Assembly: GCA_016840945.1 (NCBI GenBank)
Contig: JAEORJ010000360.1
Span: forward strand, 1 to 7,909
From: Candidatus Gerdarchaeota archaeon
GTDB taxonomy: Archaea > Asgardarchaeota > Heimdallarchaeia > JABLTI01
Reading direction: 5' to 3'
DNA length: 7,909 nucleotides
Part shown: positions 6,373-7,909 of the stretch, in pieces
Layout of the letters: each line of letters opens with the position of its first letter
Numbering within the stretch: position 1 is the first letter of the stretch
Translations under genes and position numbers: made by a program
Notes under the pieces: model-generated
Databases searched by the model: none
The model's input: only the letters and a program-made list of their open reading frames with translations
What the model was told of the DNA's origin: nothing

Positions 6373-6677
6373 GGATCATTTCTCCTCCAAATTTTACACG
6401 TATTATTCTCCATTAGTTTATTATCATAATTGTTATTCAATTTATCGTTATCGTAAATGAATATTTTTATTGTATATTATTGACAAGATTTTATTAGATT
6501 TAACTTTTTTGACAAAGGTATTCCGAAGAATAACAAGATTAACCAATAAAAAATCATAAAAAAAAGTTATTTATCATCAAATCAGTTAAAAATCCAAAAG
6601 AAAAGCATAGTATAGCAACATACTAATTTAATAATATTAGAATCAATTATTATTACTATTAAATAAAGGTTTAAACA
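6373..6677. other. 305-bp divergent intergenic region
   Basis: This AT-rich spacer must hold promoters for the minus-strand membrane protein gene and the plus-strand gene at 6678. The GGAGGAG of the former is at 6382-6388. For the plus-strand gene a weak TATA-like stretch AATTTAATAATATT lies at 6625-6638, about 40 nt before the ATG. No convincing TATA box could be picked for the minus strand. A tandem TTATCG pair is at 6443-6454 (TTTATCGTTATCGTAAA context), which may be a chance repeat. I see no coding region, tRNA or strong hairpin here. Confidence 0.5.
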
Positions 6678-7463
6678 ATGGCAGCATCAGTCACTTTTAA
6701 TATCTCATCTAAAGCTAAAACATCAACAAAAAAAACTAATGCTTTTATAGGCATAGCTATTGGTGTTTTTGAAGATAATGGACCTATTGTGAGATATCAT
6801 AACATTCGTTTATCAAAAGATATTATAAATAAAATGGTTGTTCATGGCATGTCTGCTGTTCATGGCGGAGAGAATTTATTTGGTGGTTTGTTTGGACCTT
6901 TACCAATATTTGATGTAACTGATTTACGATATTTAATTTATACTTTTAAAGTAAAAGCATCTAACACAAAAGATGTCAGAATAGCTGAACATGGGCGAGT
7001 TTGCTCAGTATTCATTATTCTTAAGAAAAATCAGGAAAGATATGCCCTTAATAATCATCTGACAATTGAAAAATTAATTACTGATTTTATTGCTAAAAAT
7101 TGGAAAAAGGAATTAGATATAACTAAGGATTCTATGTTAGAATTATATGGATCCATTAATGGAATAATCAAAATCAAAGATATTCGTACTTTTAGCTTTG
7201 GTGAAGCAGGATTAATTGAATATGCTGATTCTCAAATGATTCTCGATGAAGGAATACTTGCTATAATAGATACAAAAACAAACAAAGTCTACATTTACTT
7301 ACCTCAAGAACGATTTGATTCAAAAATGCGTATTAAAGCGTTGGAAAAATTGGAAGAATTAAGCTATCGACAATATGGTTCACAACTTAAAATTCAGAAA
7401 TTTAGAGACTATTTAAAATTTAAGAAAATCTTAGATAAACTATCCATTCAAGTAATCAAATGA
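6678..7463 (+). CDS. Unrecognised cytoplasmic protein, possibly longin-like
   Basis: No catalytic motif, signal peptide or membrane span is visible in this 261-residue protein. After a Lys/Thr/Ser-rich leader (1-20), the order looks like beta strand (FIGIAIGVFE, 23-32), strand (PIVRYHNI, 36-43), helix (45-62), strands including LRYLIYTFKVK (83-93) and GRVCSVFIILKK (106-117), then an amphipathic helix (128-145). This beta-beta-alpha-beta-beta-alpha order, and the GxxxxDNGPIVRYHN-type hairpin, resemble longin/roadblock-type proteins that are abundant in Asgard archaea. The second half has another strand pair plus helix (EGILAIIDTKTNKVYIY at 191-207, then 215-230), vaguely reminiscent of gelsolin-like or profilin-like modules. 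These fold assignments are inference without alignment. AAAGGT at 6665-6670 supports the ATG. The gene converges within 4 nt on the small membrane protein gene, and a T6 run directly after its stop codon may end transcription. Confidence 0.75.
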   Translation: MAASVTFNISSKAKTSTKKTNAFIGIAIGVFEDNGPIVRYHNIRLSKDIINKMVVHGMSAVHGGENLFGGLFGPLPIFDVTDLRYLIYTFKVKASNTKDVRIAEHGRVCSVFIILKKNQERYALNNHLTIEKLITDFIAKNWKKELDITKDSMLELYGSINGIIKIKDIRTFSFGEAGLIEYADSQMILDEGILAIIDTKTNKVYIYLPQERFDSKMRIKALEKLEELSYRQYGSQLKIQKFRDYLKFKKILDKLSIQVIK

Positions 7464-7467
7464 TTTT

Positions 7468-7764
7468 TTATTCTAATCTACTTCTTAATTTCTTTTCCTC
7501 TAATTTATCCATTGGAGGAGTAATTTTTCGTTGGATGATTAAACCGATAGTTACTAGAACAATCCCAGAGAGTGCTATATAGGTATGTGGTAATTTGAAT
7601 AAATTAGACCACGTTAATTGTACATCAGGCAAGAAAATGAGTATAGTTGGTAAAACTGCAAGAGCTGCTCCAACAGCTGTTAAAGCAAAAGCAAAATATA
7701 ATAATGTTTTATTTCGCGGTGGTTCAGTGCTTTCGGTTTGTTCTTTTGATGTTTTTTTTGACAA
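7468..7764 (-). CDS. Small two-span membrane protein of unknown function
   Basis: The 98-residue product has a hydrophilic N-terminus rich in Lys, Ser, Thr and Glu (1-19), two hydrophobic spans (about 21-46 and 61-77), a short loop with two aromatic residues between them, and a charged C-terminal tail (RKITPPMDKLEEKKLRSRLE) that is probably cytoplasmic. I do not recognise the family. The start is TTG at 7764-7762, with AAGGGG ending 8 nt upstream. The nearby ATG at 7771-7769 abuts the GGGG with no spacing, is out of frame and gives only about 15 codons, so TTG is preferred. Codon use and composition match its neighbours. Its 3' end nearly touches the end of the convergent gene. Confidence 0.65.
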   Translation of the reverse strand: MSKKTSKEQTESTEPPRNKTLLYFAFALTAVGAALAVLPTILIFLPDVQLTWSNLFKLPHTYIALSGIVLVTIGLIIQRKITPPMDKLEEKKLRSRLE

Positions 7765-7835
7765 AATACATCCCCTTACTTCAGATGACTATTTATTGTG
7801 TGAAAGAAATAATAAATATTAAGTTATTCATTACA

Positions 7836-7845
7836 ATATAAAAAT
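7836..7845 (+). promoter_or_regulatory. Candidate TATA box for the gene starting at 7887
   Basis: ATATAAAAAT lies about 45-50 nt before the ATG and predicts a transcript start near 7863-7867, leaving a leader of about 22 nt that carries AGGG at 7874-7877. The same AT-rich element lies upstream of the divergent small membrane protein gene, which also has a closer AT-rich stretch at 7812-7826. Confidence 0.4.
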
Positions 7846-7886
7846 TCTAAAATCAATCTATTTGATTAAAATTAGGGTAGAAATCA

Positions 7887-7909
7887 ATGGTAACTGATGA
7901 ACAATTAAC
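7887..7909 (+). CDS. Start of an unidentified gene (truncated by the window edge)
   Basis: ATG at 7887 opens a frame reading MVTDEQL to the right edge of the window. Support comes from AGGG at 7874-7877, 9 nt upstream, and the TATA-like box at 7836-7845 at a fitting distance. Only seven codons are visible, so nothing can be said about function, and the call rests on the upstream signals alone. Confidence 0.5.

Noticed and set aside
6362..6379. Possible frameshift at the start of the zinc ribbon membrane protein gene
   Set aside because: The ATG could be joined to the main frame by one indel, but the TTG start is well spaced from GGAGGAG and needs no error; the same layout recurs at 7764.
6443..6454. 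Tandem TTATCG pair as an operator or repeat array
   Set aside because: Only two copies in an AT-rich spacer, with no further copies seen nearby; likely chance.
7595..7841. Two overlapping plus-strand open frames opposite the small membrane protein gene
   Set aside because: Neither has a plausible ribosome binding site or protein features, while the minus-strand frame has two clear spans and a good Shine-Dalgarno motif.
1..7909. Defence system, prophage, CRISPR array or insertion sequence
   Set aside because: No array of repeats, transposase, integrase, nuclease or toxin-like gene is visible; the genes look like ordinary single-transcript chromosomal genes.

Overview
The window is AT-rich throughout (about 30% G+C by eye). 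It carries seven complete protein genes and two genes cut by the window edges. Several features suggest an archaeon, most plausibly an Asgard (Promethearchaeota, Lokiarchaeia-like) genome fragment: a RING-type zinc finger protein, an archaeal-style NosD/CASH beta-helix surface protein with a C-terminal membrane anchor, a multi-pass membrane protein ending in a Pro/Gly/Ser linker plus zinc ribbon, a possible longin-like protein, TATA-like boxes 20-30 bp before predicted transcript starts, and Shine-Dalgarno motifs combined with frequent TTG starts. The taxonomic call is an inference from gene content; no marker gene such as rRNA is present.

Layout from left to right. Positions 1-157 (minus) hold the N-terminal half of a small RING-variant protein that runs off the left edge. 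Positions 432-1442 (plus) encode a secreted, membrane-anchored beta-helix protein. Only 2 nt separate it from a convergent CubicO/class C beta-lactamase-type serine hydrolase (1445-2815, minus). Upstream of that gene on the same strand is a class III PLP aminotransferase (2907-4112, minus). Across a 182-bp divergent region with a good TATA box lies a PlsY-like membrane acyltransferase (4295-5023, plus). A hairpin flanked by A- and T-runs, probably a two-way terminator, separates it from an eight-or-so-span membrane protein with a zinc ribbon tail (5071-6372, minus). A 305-bp divergent spacer follows, then an unrecognised 261-residue protein with a longin-like pattern (6678-7463, plus). This converges within 4 nt on a two-span small membrane protein (7468-7764, minus). 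A new gene begins at 7887 (plus) with its own TATA-like box and Shine-Dalgarno motif.

The genes mostly alternate strand, so nearly every one must be its own transcription unit; only the aminotransferase and serine hydrolase could be co-transcribed, and even there a T-run and a TATA-like box lie between them. I see no single multi-gene system such as a defence island, prophage or CRISPR locus. The most interesting items are individual genes: the RING protein (possible ubiquitin-ligase type function), the divergent PlsY homologue (relevant to membrane lipid type if the host is archaeal) and the candidate longin-like protein. Three of the minus-strand genes start with TTG, and two of those have a decoy out-of-frame ATG at the same offset upstream.
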